Assembly (NCBI GenBank): GCA_025267735.1
Contig: CM046304.1
Coordinates: 13,144,001-13,208,000 of the forward strand
Source: Mactra quadrangularis
Lineage: Eukaryota; Mollusca; Bivalvia; Venerida; Mactridae
Length of the DNA stretch: 64,000 bases
Reading direction: 5' to 3'
The notes under the pieces were generated by a model that saw only the letters and a list, made by a program, of their open reading frames with translations, searched no databases and was not told the origin of the DNA. Below are positions 47,691 to 61,135 of the stretch, one piece after another (the stretch's first letter is position 1; each line of letters opens with the position of its first letter). A program made the translations under genes and the position numbers.

Positions 47691-49199
47691 TTCTAATCAG
47701 TTAAAACATCAATAATACATTAACTCATTAGTGCCAATAGAAAATAGTATATCATATATCAGCGGAGGTCTTTTGCTATCAGCATGACCTATATGACTTC
47801 ATTGAGAAACACATTTATATTGTCTAATCGGAAATTAAATTAACCGTCGTTCATAGTGTTTCCATCAATGGTTAAAACTATGACATGAAAACAGTAGGCA
47901 TGATTATATCAAAGACTATAAGCGTACATGTCAATGATGATCAATGGGCTACATCTAATATCTAAATATAGAGCATGGTAAACAATCACAATCCTTGCTT
48001 GGTTGTAATAATACGGACAACGACTTGAAATGAAAATGGTTATTTGTGATTTGATATTTCTATACCACTATACCACAAGTCATTTAAGTGCTTATGTTCT
48101 ACTTTTTGATGAAATGATTACTATATCACGTGTCAAATTGATATTAGATTTTAAACAAAGGAGCACATATTATGATAATATAGCAATATTAATATAACTA
48201 GACTCATGTATCAAAAATCATTCAGGTATTCTAAGTTGCTAAGTTTTAAGTACATTCTAAACGTGTGTAATGATTAAGTTTATTGACTTGACTCACACAA
48301 TTTAGCGATTACAGTATCATCAATATGTTATGGCTTAATGATGCACCACGTTTCGCAGTACAAAATCTCGCAATTTCTTTTTCGAGATACATTTGTATTA
48401 GTTTAACATTCTTCAAGTAACATTGCTCCAAAATTACAATACACGTTGTTTCTAAAATGAATATGATCATTTGATATATAAGACGTTGTCATCATTCAAT
48501 ACAAGGATATATAAAACACAAGATGATAAATAACTTCTTTTTTGTACGCACATAAGTTTCTCAGTTGAAGTAGCGTTCAAGTGTTCTTTCCCAGGTATGT
48601 TCGAATGTGTCGAAAAAGCTATCATTAATTTTCAAATATTTGTAGAAATTGTAGAAACAAAAATTTGCATGATTCTAATCTTGCTAAACACAATTATCTA
48701 AGATGAACTTACTCCATCACGAGAATACGTCTCTAGAAATATGCTGTTTATGTCATTACAAAGTTCTACATATTTATGAATAACATGTCTTGTTAAATCA
48801 TTATAATGACACCCATATTTTAAATCGAATCACTGAGACTTTGATTTACAAACTCCAGAAAACAAAAAACGATATAACTAAAATTCCATTTGTTCAAAAA
48901 TAATCAACACAAATCTTTGAATATAACCAAAAAATACAAAATAGTTTCAATTTTGTTTCAAACTAGTAAACAATAAATCAAGAAAAAGGAGATGCTTTAT
49001 CAGACTTTTACAAGGATTGTAATACAAATAAACGATTTATGATATTCCGTTACTGCACACAGAAAGACATTTGAATAACGATAACATGTTTTATATCCAA
49101 ATGCGTGACTTTTATGTAAGAATGGTGTAAGTGTGCTCAAAATTGACAAATAAATCACAGCAACTTATACTTTACTTTATAACAAGTTTTGAAAACATT

Positions 49200-51790
49200 T
49201 TAATATTTCATGCAAAACTAAGAATTCGACAGCAGAAAGTGGTTTGAGTTGTTTTTCACTTTTACTTGCTTTTACTTTAGCTGCACGATCAGGCATTTAC
49301 ACAGAGGTCAGAAAAGTGGAATGTTCATTTTCATTTACTATTTTTCGTACTTACATATCTTAAACAATGCCAGTTCAGAATTTTGATAAAAGGTTACCAT
49401 ATATTACAAGAATTGATTTAAAATAGTTTGATATATATCAATACAACAACTACTAGTAAAACAATCCCGAAAATTTTAATACAAAAGTCTTGAAACATAA
49501 AATGAATTTAAAAATGAAAACGTTGACTAATCGTTTACAATAAACATAACTGTGATAGTTTTAAAGATAATGCTATAACCTCCATTAAATGTATTATGAT
49601 AACTTATTCTATCAAGATAGCCTTTAAATATAAGAAACACTTAATCATTATTACCACTTCATTATAACCACATTTCCACATTGTTGCTATCATATTATCA
49701 AATTATCACTCAAGCACGCTATCAAACAGTTTGTTTGTTTGTTTTTCTATTAACCAACTACTAAGCGCATACTTTCGTCAGTGACTGACAAATGACCTAC
49801 ATAATTAAGAATCATTGGTAGGAGGGAGAATGACCGTAGAAATAATTTCATGACCAAGCTCCACGAAAGTATGCCCCGCCCGGGAATCGCTATCAAACAG
49901 TATATGGATAGAAACAATTACTTTTTTAACCACGATAGAAATTATGTTTACTTTTTCGATGAAATCTCTTTTAACATCGCGTAATTACGTATTTTGTGAG
50001 ATACATATATAATACAAAAGTTGTCAAATAGAACAATCGCACCATCTGATATATCTTAAACGCTGTCAGTGCAGGTTTTTGAATAAATGTAACCATATAT
50101 TATTATAATGGATTAAAATGAAACTTTAAAAGCTTTGAATAATGCAAAAATCTTGAAACAGAAGATGAATTAGAAAGTATGATATCTTGTTTTATCCATA
50201 AAATCAGTTATATAAAGGATCAGGTGATACTGAATATAAATTAAAACACCACTGCATTAAAAATACAAGATAAATTGCCGTTGATGATTGAACCGTCTTC
50301 ACACACGAAATTGAACTCTGATTCACTTTTATCTGAATTCTTTATTTGTAAACGAAAATGTTGGAAATTGTAAAATTTGACGTTGAAGTGGGATATCAAA
50401 TCGCTAACCTAATTGTTTACCATACATCATTCGGGATAGTTCGGAAAGAAATGTTGCAACCGTAATCCTTTTATTCCCTAACCGGTATTTGTATAAGCTA
50501 ATCCCTATTAAAATTAATGTATATATTTTCACACAAAGTTATTGGTTTCTATATTTTGATATCGTGATTTTGATTCATTTATTGAAAAATGATGAATTTC
50601 GTATATATCAAATAATACCATCAATACCTACAACATTTCTTGATTACGTTGAAAGCTGTAAAGAAGTAGTTTAAACCGCTGATCGCACAAATTCGCATGT
50701 ACATGTTCTTTTACTTAATACTCAAAATTCAGATGTGAAATTATTTATCAACAATGATTGCTATTTTCGAGGAAATTCTGAAATGTGGCTTCTCATTTTA
50801 CGTTGATTGTTGATGTAATCAATAAAGCATATTATGTTTTGTTTGCGGCAATTTATCGTCTGGCTGGTTTCTTCAATAATGAACTGACGGTCAATAACGA
50901 ATCTAGAATATTAAATACATTCCAGATAAAGACTAAATTACAAGTATTACATGTAGAAATAATGGCAATATTGTGGATGTCTACAAAATCTATATTATTA
51001 CGATGGTAAACTCTTCTATACTAGCGTTCTTATTTAACAATCGTATTTACACATTTAATTTTACCCAAGCACTCACCACAAAAAACATCCAGGTTAATTT
51101 TGTTTCAGACCGGAAGCATTGACTATTCCTATATTAAATGACAAACGCTGGAATACTGTCTTCCTTACAACAGCGTCATTCAATATTTAAAGTTGAATTA
51201 CCATGATCGAAACATTATCGTTCAATGTCTGTTTCTAGTAAATTGCAGAGTTCTGTTCAACAAGTGTTTTATACCAATAGTTTAATGCATTTCCACTCAG
51301 GTTTTGTTAATCCACATAGACAGTTGATTGTCCTATAGTCTAGGCAGAAAAATTGATTGTCTAAAAATGGACTTACTTGTATTCATGTGTTTGACAGCTA
51401 ACGCTCAATTTTGAAAATTTCTAGTAACACAGAATGGTACATCCGTAAGTTAGTGTATTTACAAAAATAATAAGAATTATTTTTAATTGTTAATAAGGGG
51501 AACCTCAAAATGAAAAGTAAATGATTTACTTTACAAAATACAATATCAATATCATTATGAATGGAAAAAGATGTTAAACTTCACTAATACGAGTAAGATT
51601 AGTATATCATAACATTACAAAAGTCATTTGAATGTATATAACAAAAGTTTTCCATTATTCAATAATTACTACTGTCCATCTAACGTTGTGACCTGATTCT
51701 TCTTATTCTGATGTGCTGTTGTTTTAACAACTACGGATAAGATGTCACGGAACAACGTCACCAGGCATTGTAGATGATTTAGTTTTTATC
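49200..51790 (-). repeat. Inverted arm of the second repeat complex
   Basis: Reverse complement of the 52.1-55.0 kb copy in the order Z', X', Y'. Clear anchors are tcactcaagcacgctatc (49706) against gatagcgtgctcgagtga (54735), and ccgtcagttcat read inverted near 50885 against 53420. A separate partial X segment in the same orientation as 50970-51130 lies at 51840-52000, close to the centre. Confidence 0.7.
49733..49890 (-). repeat. SINE family 1 fragment
   Basis: Read on the minus strand: gggcggggcatactttcg, cagtcactgacgaaagtatg, cgcttagtagttggttaa, then an aacaaac tail. Matches the body of 47397-47690 but ends differently. It is inserted between Z' pieces of the inverted arm. Confidence 0.65.
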
Positions 51791-53723
51791 GCGTGGTGCT
51801 TTGTCCTCGGCGCACGTGTTTATTGTTCGTAACTGATGAACATCCTGTTTTATATCAACAAAACCTACATTATTACGATGGTAAACTCTTCTATACTAGC
51901 GCTGTTATTTATTTAAACAAAAATGTTTGTACATTTTATTTTACCAAAACACTTATCTCGAAAGACAACTTTCAGGATAACATTGTTTTAGACTAGAAGC
52001 ATTTCCTATTCCTTTTTTTATTTAACAAGTGCTGGAATCATATCTTCCTTATTTATAGATAGATATTAACTTCTTCTTTTTTTGGACATCGGCCATACAT
52101 GTAATGGAGTAAATTATTAGTTTCCTACGAAACAGCAAACACCTCCAAGGTTAAGTAAATAACGCTCAAGCTCAATCCAAAACAGACGAAACGAGTTCTT
52201 ATTGATTGTTGTAGCACTGTTTATTTAGTGAACCTGTGAACGTATGAGGAAATTAGTTTGCTCTTTTAAAATTTCACAAATATTATATTTCTTTCAGAAC
52301 AATAAGTTAATAATAAAATGATCATTGTATCGTGTTCTTTTCGTGTTAGTGCTAAATACCATGTTCAGACAAAACTTAATTGTAAAAATTAATTCAATAT
52401 GTAAGACAAAACACATTCACAATCTATTATTTACCAATAGAATATATATCATCTCAAGCATGATACTCCGGAATTTCGAATTTTCAATACTTGAAAAGAA
52501 TATGGCATTATTGAGAACTCAATGTCAACACTTATGTTTTCTTATACTTGGAATTAAGCGTAAAAATAAACAAGACCTTGACCATCGGGTTGTTTTTTTC
52601 ATGTACGACTAACAATAAACACAATCCATTAAAGCCAAAACACAACGGGATAAAAGCTTTATCACATACATTGTCTTATGATGTTGTTTCGTGACGTCTT
52701 ATTTGTTGTTTGTTAAAACAATAACAGAGCAGACCTAGTAGAATCAGGTCACATCGTAATATGGGTAGTAGTAATAATTGAATAATGGAAAACTTTTGTT
52801 ATATTCACTTCGATTGACTTATGTAATACTATGATATTATTTACCACACAGGTTTAAAATGACATTATTTCATATTGATTAAAATGTGATTAAATAATTG
52901 CCACTGGGGTGAACCAGGTTCTAGCGTGCATCTATCCCCCACACTTGTCCAAACTTAAACAAGTAACAATGACGACAAATGTCTTCAACCGCGTTGGTAA
53001 AGTAGTAAATTGAAAGTTTGGACTCAACATAGGGACTTAAAGCAAAATTCCTTACATAAATTTTCTAATCATGGTATCTCCACTTTAAATATTGAAAGAA
53101 GCTCTTGTTCCTCTATACGTCTCTGTGGAATGTTTGACTGTCTATTTATAATTAAGGAAGACAATAAATTGTCCTTTTATATAGGAATAGTTTATGTTTT
53201 TGGTCTGAACTTAAATTATTCTGAATTTTGTCTATTGTGGTGAGTCCTTTGGTAAAATAAAATGTGTAAACACGATTGTTGAATAAGTACGCTAGTTTAA
53301 TAAGATTACGATCGTGATGAGGTAGATTTTGTAGACATCCACAATATTGCCATTACTGATACTCGTAATTAAGTCTTGATCTGCAATGCAATAAATATTC
53401 CAGATTCATTATTGACCATCAGTTCATTATTGAAGAAAGCAAGCCAGACGATGAATTGCAGCCAACAGAATATAATGTGTTTAATGATTACATCAAAAGT
53501 TAACATAAAATGATTAACTAAATTTGATCATTTTCCTCTAGAATAAAACTGCAATCATTGTTGATAAATAATGTAATATGTGCAATTTTGAGTATTTTTG
53601 TGTATCCAATAAAAAGACTATTTGCACCTTACATGTGTACATTCTGCAGTTTTAACAAATTGTCAACAGGTTAAAACCCTTTATAGAAATGCAGTATACC
53701 ATGGATCTATTCTGTTTGAAATT

Positions 53724-54226
53724 TAAATCACAGGGAATTGTCAAGTTACCTCCCTTTGATTTTTCAAACATACCTTTGATATACATATATACAAGGGGTA
53801 CAACTGCCTTTACTAGTCCATTTCATCTAGATTTATTATTTTGTGACTCACAAAAAATACTGATACCCTGGTAGAACTTTAACCGCACGATTAAATCGAT
53901 TAAATCGATTAAACATAACTCTTCGAGCTATTAATGTTTAATGTTTCAAATCGCAGACCTTTAATACGATTAAATTATCAAAAACATAAAGAACAGCACA
54001 AAAATCTCAACTCGGACAAGGACGGCTGCAGGCACGCAAATTACCCAATGCCGACACGGCGATGTAGTGACGAAAATAACTATACGGGACCCTTTCGAGG
54101 CCTCGTAATTGGAATGAGTACACCCTAAATGCTTTAAGCAGGTTCTATTGGAGGGCAAGTCTGGTGCCAGCAGCTGCGATGATTCCAGCTCTAATAGTGT
54201 ATATTAAAGTTTCTGCAGTTAAAAAT
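53724..54226 (+). repeat. Insertion of about 500 bp carrying rRNA sequence, absent from sister copy
   Basis: Copy b runs directly from ttttgtttgaaat to a short spacer and gaaaattcgaaaaatta (57480-57525). Copy a instead has about 500 extra bases. The left part is unidentified AT-rich sequence. A 9-bp tandem repeat (attaaatcg units) lies at 53888-53913. The right part is 18S rRNA-derived. Confidence 0.65.
54013..54224 (+). pseudogene. 18S rRNA fragment (decayed)
   Basis: About 210 bases align with the conserved 5' third of eukaryotic 18S rRNA, ending in the 530-loop region: gcacgcaaattaccca, gtagtgacgaaaataac, ttcgaggcctcgtaattgga, atgagtacac, ggagggcaagtctggtgcc, agcagctgcgatgattccag, tattaaagtttctgcagtt. 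Changes from the near-invariant consensus are mainly C to T and G to A at former CpG sites (agcagcTgcgAt, agctcTaatagTg). This is what methylated, unselected DNA shows, so it is a non-functional relic rather than a working rRNA gene. It is too short for a tandem rDNA unit. Confidence 0.9.
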
Positions 54227-55079
54227 TCGAAAAATTACTTTAAATCCAGTAAATAATAACGTTTTTTTAAAGAATATAAGTTACTTTTGATAGAAGCACT
54301 TGATCCAGCTAACAGTACTCAAATGTAAAATGGCCTGAGGTTATTTAATTTCCTTTACAAACAAGCATAGTTATGGTTACTTTAATTAGTGCTTTTATAT
54401 ACATTCCCTTCATTCATATTTATTCCTAAAAAAGCTTTAGCTTTCTTTATTTCTTATGTACCAGTTACATAATCAAGCTATATGTATTTCAATTTGTATG
54501 TTTCGTGACTTTTGTATTAAAAATTTTGGAATGATTCCAGGTTCAATCCATTCTAATAATATATGATTACATTTATGCAAAATCCTGAATTGACAGCGTT
54601 TAGGATGTATCAGATGATTCTAATGTTATATTTGACAAGATACTATATTTCGGCGATTTAGAAGAGAGTTTATCGAAAAAAGTAAACATTTCTATCCAAG
54701 TTATGTTAATTGTTTCTATTTTTATACATTGCTCGATAGCGTGCTCGAGTGACATAAACAATGATTAAGTAAGATACTTATAAGCTATCTTGATTGAACA
54801 AGTTATATAATAATGGTTATCATTCCACTTTTCGAACCATTGAGGTAGTCTTTGGTTGAGCACCTTTATTATAAAAACAAATGAAAGCAAAGAACAACTC
54901 AAATCACATTTTGTTGATGTATTGATCGTTTTGCATGAAACATAAAAATGTCTTTAGAGTTTGTTAAGAAGTAAGGTATAAACTGCTGAAATTGCATTTC
55001 TAGTTTGCGTATTCTTACATCATTCAAACATCAAAGTAACGAATTGTCCCTGAATAGTGGTATCGTGCAATATGCAGTA

Positions 55080-58000
55080 TGCAATATTAAAATGTCATAA
55101 CTCAGCGGAACTCGTATAAGTCTTCTTTTACTGATTTAATGATTCTAAGAAGGATACACAAGGCATTTTAATACCGTTGAAACAATATTAATACTTGATT
55201 AAGGACACCATTATACGGTTTTCGTCAGCTGAATATCTATAAATAAGTCATTTGAATTCTTATGATTTACTGTAATAACGTAATTTGTATGTAATGACTG
55301 AAGACAGTACACAATGGAACTTTTTGGTAAACCACTTAAAGTTCAACTTAAAATATAAGTTACGTTTACATCTGACAATTCTACTTCGTAATTGTAAAAA
55401 CTAATTCAAAAAGGGTGACATAATAAATTCACTTTATTTAAAAAAATGGAATATTTATATTATTTCAAACATAATACTACTGAATTTCGGATTTTCAATA
55501 TATTCAAAAAGAATATTTTACTATTGAGAACTCATTGTAAGCTTACATTATGTTTTTTGTGCCGTGGAACGAAGCGTAAGAATAAATAAGACTAAAACCA
55601 TTATGTTGTTGTTCATGTAAAGCAGGAGTTTCATTACTTACGAACAATAAATACAATTAATGAGGACAAAACATCACGGGATAAAAGCTAAATTATCTAC
55701 ACTGCTTGATGACGTTATTCCGTGACATCTTATCTGAGTTTTGTTAAAACAACAGCTCATCAGAATTAGTACAATCAGGTCACAACGTAAAATAGACAAA
55801 ATTGAGTATTCAATAATGGAAAACTTTTGTTAAGTACACTTTAACTTTTTTATTTCTTTCGTGTCATTCAAGCCGGGGTGCATTTTATAATACATAATAC
55901 AAAGGAAATTACAGAGAGAAGCATAATAAATACATTTATATAAACTGCAGGATATAAATCACAACATAAGTACACAAACATTTATCAAAAAGACAAAGAA
56001 AAAAGACACACATCCTGTCTATATACGCAGTGAGCTACATTGTATGTTAACAATTCAACATCTTAAGCCTAATTGAGAAATATAAGATTATTTTCCATTC
56101 AACAAAATATTGATATTGTGTTTTATGATTTGCATCATTTACTTTTCATATTAAGTTGCCCCACAATAGTAATCCATATTATTTTTTGTAACTACACCTA
56201 ATTTTCAGGTATACCAGTCTGTGTCACTACAAAAGTTCAAGGGTTAACAGAATTGAGTATTAGCTATTCAGTATATAAACAATTGTTGACGATTTATAGA
56301 CATTCCAATTTCCTATCTAGACAATAGGACAATCAACTGTCTATGTTGATTAGCAAACCTGAGTGTAAATGAATTAAGCCATATGTGTACAACACAAGTC
56401 GAAACACAACACTGCAATAAACCAGTATCAGACAGTAGACGAGAATGATTAAATCATTGTAATTTCAATTTCAATATTGAAAGAAGCTCTCCATCGTCTG
56501 TACGTCAATGTGAGTCCTTTGTTCCTATGACCTTATGATCTGTGTTTCTTTAGTACAACATAAAAAGAAGTCTGACATTTTAGGAACATCGACATCAAAA
56601 ATGAGACGTTTTAAGATTTTTTATTTTATCATAAAAAGTACAACAAAAACAAATAACGAAATCAAGAATCTAAGAAGAACGGCTTAGTAACAGACAGTGG
56701 CTAAATAATTGCCACTTGGATTGAACCAGGCTCAAGCGTGCACCTATCACCCACACTTGTCCAAACTTAAACAAGTAACAATGACGACAAATGTCTTCAA
56801 CCGCATTGGGAAAGTACTAAATTGAAAGTTTGGTCTCAACAATAGGGACTTCAAGATTATAGCATAACCCCTTACATTAATTTTCCAATTATAGGAAATC
56901 AACTTTAAATATTGAAAGAAGCTCTTGTTATTCTGTAGGTCTCTGTGGGTATTTTTGACTGACTTTTTATAAATGAGGAAGACAGGATTCCAGCGCTTGT
57001 CATTTAATAAAGGAAACGTTTCTGAAACAAATTATCCCGAATGTTGTCTTTTGTGGTGAGTGCTTTGGTAAAATCAAATATGTAAATATGATTGTTTAGA
57101 CATCCACAATATTGCCATAGTATTAATACTCGTAATTCAGTCTTGATCTGCAATATTATAAATATTCTAGATTCGTTATTGGCCGTCAGTTCAGTATTGA
57201 AGAAACCCAGCCAGACGATAAATTGCACTAAACAGAATATAATGTGTTTTATTGATAACATCAACAATCAACATAAAATGAGAAACGATATTTGATCATT
57301 TCTTCGAAAATAAAGCTACAACCATTGTCAATAAATAATCTCCAATTTTGAGTATTTTTGTGTATTGAATATAAAGACTATTTTGTATCTTACGTATGCA
57401 CATGTGTGCATTTTGCAGTTTTGTCCATCTGTTTACAGTTTGAAACGTATTAAAGAAATGCAGTCTATCATGAAGCTGTTTTGTTTGAAATATACGCCAT
57501 TTCTCAATCGAAAATTCGAAAAATTATTTTAAATACAAAAAAATAACGTTTATTAAATGATATATGCTACTATTGATAAAAGCACTTGATTCGACTATCG
57601 GTAGGCTAATGTAAAATGGTCCGAGGTTATTAAATTTCCTTTACAAACAAGCATAATTAGGGTAAACAATATGTTTCAAGTATTTACAGATTCATAACTT
57701 CATTCATATTTTTTCCTAAAAAGATTCTACGTTCCTTATTTCGTATGTACCAGTTACATTATCTAGCTATTTGTAATTCACTTGGTATATTTCAAGACTT
57801 TCGAGAGTTTTCAATGATTGTATTGATATAGATCCAACTATTTTTAAACACTTAAAGAAATATATGGTTACAATTATTCAAAATCGTTGAACTAATATAG
57901 TTAAAGATATGTAAGATGATCTTATTGTTCTATTTGACAACTTAATTATCATATTTCACAGGCTACTCTGTTACGGCGATGTAAATATGTAAAAGAGATT

Positions 58001-58370
58001 TTTTTAAGTAAACATCGTTTCTATCATAGTTATAGTAATCGTTTCTATTTACCTGCATTGCTCAATACCGTGCTCGAGTGACATAAACAATGATTAAGTA
58101 AGTGTATCTTATACTTAAAAGCCATCTTGATCGAACGAGTAATCATCATAATGATTATCTCTCCACTTTTCGAACCATTGAGGTAGTCTCTGGTTGAGCA
58201 CCTTTAGTAAAAAACAAATGAAAGTGAAAAACAAATCAAATCACTTTTTGTTGATGTATTAATAGTTTTGCATGAAACATAAAGATGTCTTCAGAGTTTG
58301 TTAAGAAGTAAGGTATAAACTGCTGAAACTTACATTTATTTTTTTGAGTATTCTTACATCATTCGAACAT
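55080..58370 (+). repeat. Direct copy b of the Y-X-Z series
   Basis: Second direct copy. It has a private stretch of about 55860-56700 between Y and X, which includes gacattccaatttcctatc, also seen at 60810 and inverted near 51330. It lacks the 18S-bearing insertion. No gene seen. Confidence 0.72.
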
Positions 58371-59029
58371 CAAAGTAGTGGAGTTTTACCCCTAATAATG
58401 ATATCGTTATTTTGATGTCTTCTAAGTGCATTACATAATCTAACAAATCGTTTATTAGTATTACAGTCGTAAATGTATGTTCAAGCTTCTTCGTTTCTTA
58501 TATAGTGTTCACTAGTTTCAAATAAGTTTAAAACCCTATGTCATTTTTTAGTTTATTCAATGATTTATGCTTATTTTTTTGCTTAATTCTGAATTAGAAG
58601 AAAAATAGTTGTATCTATTTTGGTTTACTATAGTTCGTTAATCATGATCTTAGGGATTTGATTCTTAGTGTTATTTTCATATAACAAGACATGAGCACAC
58701 AGATGATGTTTTTATCGTTCTTTAGTAGTAAAAGTGTTTATTATGCCACACAATACAAATAGTGATTACGCGATGTAGAATTGGTCATACCAGATTAACA
58801 CAAACATACCTTCTTAAAGAGAGAAAGCGCCTATATGTATACTATATGACGAACACTTCAATGTAAAAACATTTTTCTTGATTATCAGGATCTTAGATAA
58901 CATGTTAACGTTAACTAACTTAGAGCACCTTTTCAATTGGGACTATCTGAAGGAAATAAATATTTATCACAAAATATAGAACCTAATTCCTTTATTATTT
59001 GACTTGATAAATTGTTATCATCAATGGAT

Positions 59030-59090
59030 TTCGGTGCGATATAAACTGTTTGAGTTGATGATCCGTTAAACCCAAACAAACAAAACATGG
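59030..59090 (+). repeat. SINE family 2, short 3'-end fragment
   Basis: ggtgcgatataaactgtttg, agttgatgatccg, ttaaacccaaacaaac. A degenerate relative of 43040-43107. Confidence 0.4.
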
Positions 59091-59129
59091 AAACAACGTT
59101 AATACTGATGTGGACAACAGATAAATGCA

Positions 59130-60185
59130 ATAAAATGTCACAACTCAGCGGACCTTTCATAAGACTTCTTTCACTGATTTAATAATTCAGAGAGAAAGGT
59201 ACACAGGACAATTTATTTCCGTTGAGACAAAACAAATACTTGATTAATGACACCATAATATGGTTTCCGTCAGCTGAATATCAATATGTAAATCAACTAA
59301 AATCTTTTAAGACTTTATGGTTTACTGTAAAAATTTTACAGTTCATATGTAATGTTTGATACAATACCTGATGGACGGCTTAAAGTAAAACTCAAAAAAT
59401 CATGTACGTCTATTTCATAGTTACAAGAAATTGGGACATTAGAATATCAAAAGTTTCTAACTAAACATCAAACTTCATAACACAATAACTTTTCTGTAAG
59501 ATAGTTACGCTCAAACTCCATCGAAAACGGACAAAACGAGTTCTTCAAGATTGTTGTAGCGTTGTGTATGCAGTGAACCCGTTATCTAAAACGTATGAGA
59601 TAATTAGTCTGCTATTTTTGTAATTTCACAAATATAACATTTCTTCCAGAACAGTAAGAAAAAAGTATTGATCATTTTATCGATTTCTTTTCAAATAAGT
59701 GTGAATCACCATATTCAGACAAGTTACTTGGTAATTCTAAAAACTAATTACACAATTAACAATACATTCAAACACTTTTTACTAAACTAATAGAACATAT
59801 CTATCATCTTAAACATTATATTTCGGAATTTTGGATTCTCTATATTTAAAAAAACATGCTATGATTGAGAACTCACCCTAGAATGAAACGAAAGAATAAA
59901 CAAGATCATTACCATAGTGTTGTTTTTCATGTAAAAATAGGATATTCATCCCTTACAAACAATAAATAAATGAAATGAGGACAAAACACCGCGGGATAAA
60001 AGCTTTATCAAGTACATTGCTTAATGAAGTTGTTTCGTGACATCTAAATTGTAGTTAGACAACAATATGAGTAGAATTAGAAAAATCAGGTCCAAGCGTA
60101 AAATGGATAGAAGTGATTATTGAATAACAGAAAACTTTTTTATAATATATACATTTCATCTGACTTCTGTAATACTTATCTTGTT
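59130..60185 (+). repeat. Direct copy c, block Y only
   Basis: Matches 52080-52870 and 55080-55860, with anchors such as tgtcacaactcagcggacc, gttgttttcatg-like text, gcgggataaaagctttatca and attgaataacagaaaac. It is followed by AT-rich sequence with tatg/tata simple repeats (about 60420-60500). Confidence 0.65.
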
Positions 60186-61029
60186 ATACATTCAGTCGAT
60201 AGAGTAGAACTTATCAAGTTGTCAATGTTTATTAAAGAAGCACTAGCTACTCGTATCTCTTAAAAATTCCTTATTCAATAATGATGTTTAATATCACATA
60301 TTGTTCATTCTCCTATTTACCTGATCCTATGTCATCAAATCAGCATCACAAATATCTTATGAATAATAGCGTTCTTCACTAAAACCATGTATGAGTATTA
60401 TTATTTTAATAATATTTGCCAGTGTATGTATATATACATGTATGTATGTGTAGTTGCGTATATAGTATATGTATATACAATGTATCGGTATATGTAGATA
60501 TATATGTTTAAGTAATTGTATTAAAATTAGTAATGATTATTGTGACTATGTAAACAAGATTATGTACTATGTACTTATCTGAAATAAATTATCTGTTCTG
60601 TTATGTTCTTATTGTGTTTAAACTATCATTTTTCTATTGATTAATAGTGACTTTTGTTATCTTATGTACATCATTAATGTATTACGTTAAACCATCTTAT
60701 ATTAAGGCTAATGTTTATCTTTATTATAAATGATAATTTCACAACTTTGAGTAAGTACCATTTATTGTCTGTAGATTTTGTATGAATCAGCAAAAATTTT
60801 ATGGACATTCCAATTTCCTTTCTAGACTATAAAATCAATGACTGTTTATGTGGATAAATGAAACCTAAGTAAAAATGAATTAAGCTATTCGCATAAAATG
60901 TACTTACTGAATCACAACATTGTAATGATTCAGACATTTAACGATAATAACTAAATATTAGTAATGTCACTGTAGGTATTGTTTTTGTGTTGTTAGTTGG
61001 ATTTAATGACATGGTAACACATTTTACAT

Positions 61030-61135
61030 GTCATATTACAGCAGTCAGTCATCCAATTCAACGATCCAGGATGGGCTAAGTCTATTAGCTGCCAATAACT
61101 GACAATTGTCCTACATGATAAGAATTAATTGCAGC
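61030..61135 (-). repeat. SINE family 1 fragment
   Basis: ccaataactgacaattgtcc and tacatgataagaattaatt match the inverted body at 49780-49830. Both ends are missing. Confidence 0.5.

Larger units (their letters stand above)
43969..48000. other. AT-rich DNA upstream of the lectin gene
   Basis: Apart from the listed TATA candidate, the repeat piece at 44145-44340 and a SINE at 47397, I see no gene. The 105-codon ORF at 44556-44873 has no recognisable motif. A 9-bp hairpin (ccatatgta...tacatatgg) lies at about 45339-45361. Confidence 0.45.
52080..54990 (+). repeat. Direct copy a of the Y-X-Z series
   Basis: Pairs with 55080-58370. Anchors: gtccaaacttaaacaagtaa (52947 and 56759), ttgaaagaagctcttgtt (53092 and 56916), ttcgaaccattgaggtag (54832 and 58169). 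Carries a private insertion of about 500 bp (53724-54226) with the 18S fragment. The ORFs in it are not conserved in copy b. Confidence 0.75.
48000..61000. repeat. Second repeat complex: inverted plus direct copies of blocks Y-X-Z
   Basis: Block Y lies at about 52080-52870, 55080-55860 and 59130-60185, and inverted at 51480-51790. Block X lies at about 52890-53560 and 56700-57320, and inverted at 50700-51160. Block Z lies at about 54226-54990 and 57505-58370, and inverted at 49200-50170. The order Y-X-Z is kept in the direct copies and mirrored in the left arm. The unit is non-coding and AT-rich. The similar ORFs at 50785-51009 (+) and 57004-57267 (-) are opposite-strand readings of block X. 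The 48.0-49.2 kb edge and the 60.2-61.0 kb edge are poorly defined. Confidence 0.72.

Noticed and set aside
54013..54224. Functional 18S rRNA gene
   Set aside because: Only about 210 bases are present, with changes at positions that are nearly invariant in working 18S rRNA.
50785..57267. Similar ORFs at 50785-51009 (+) and 57004-57267 (-) suggesting a small protein family
   Set aside because: They are readings of the inverted and direct copies of repeat block X. The third copy (53300-53520) is frame-broken, so similarity comes from the duplication.
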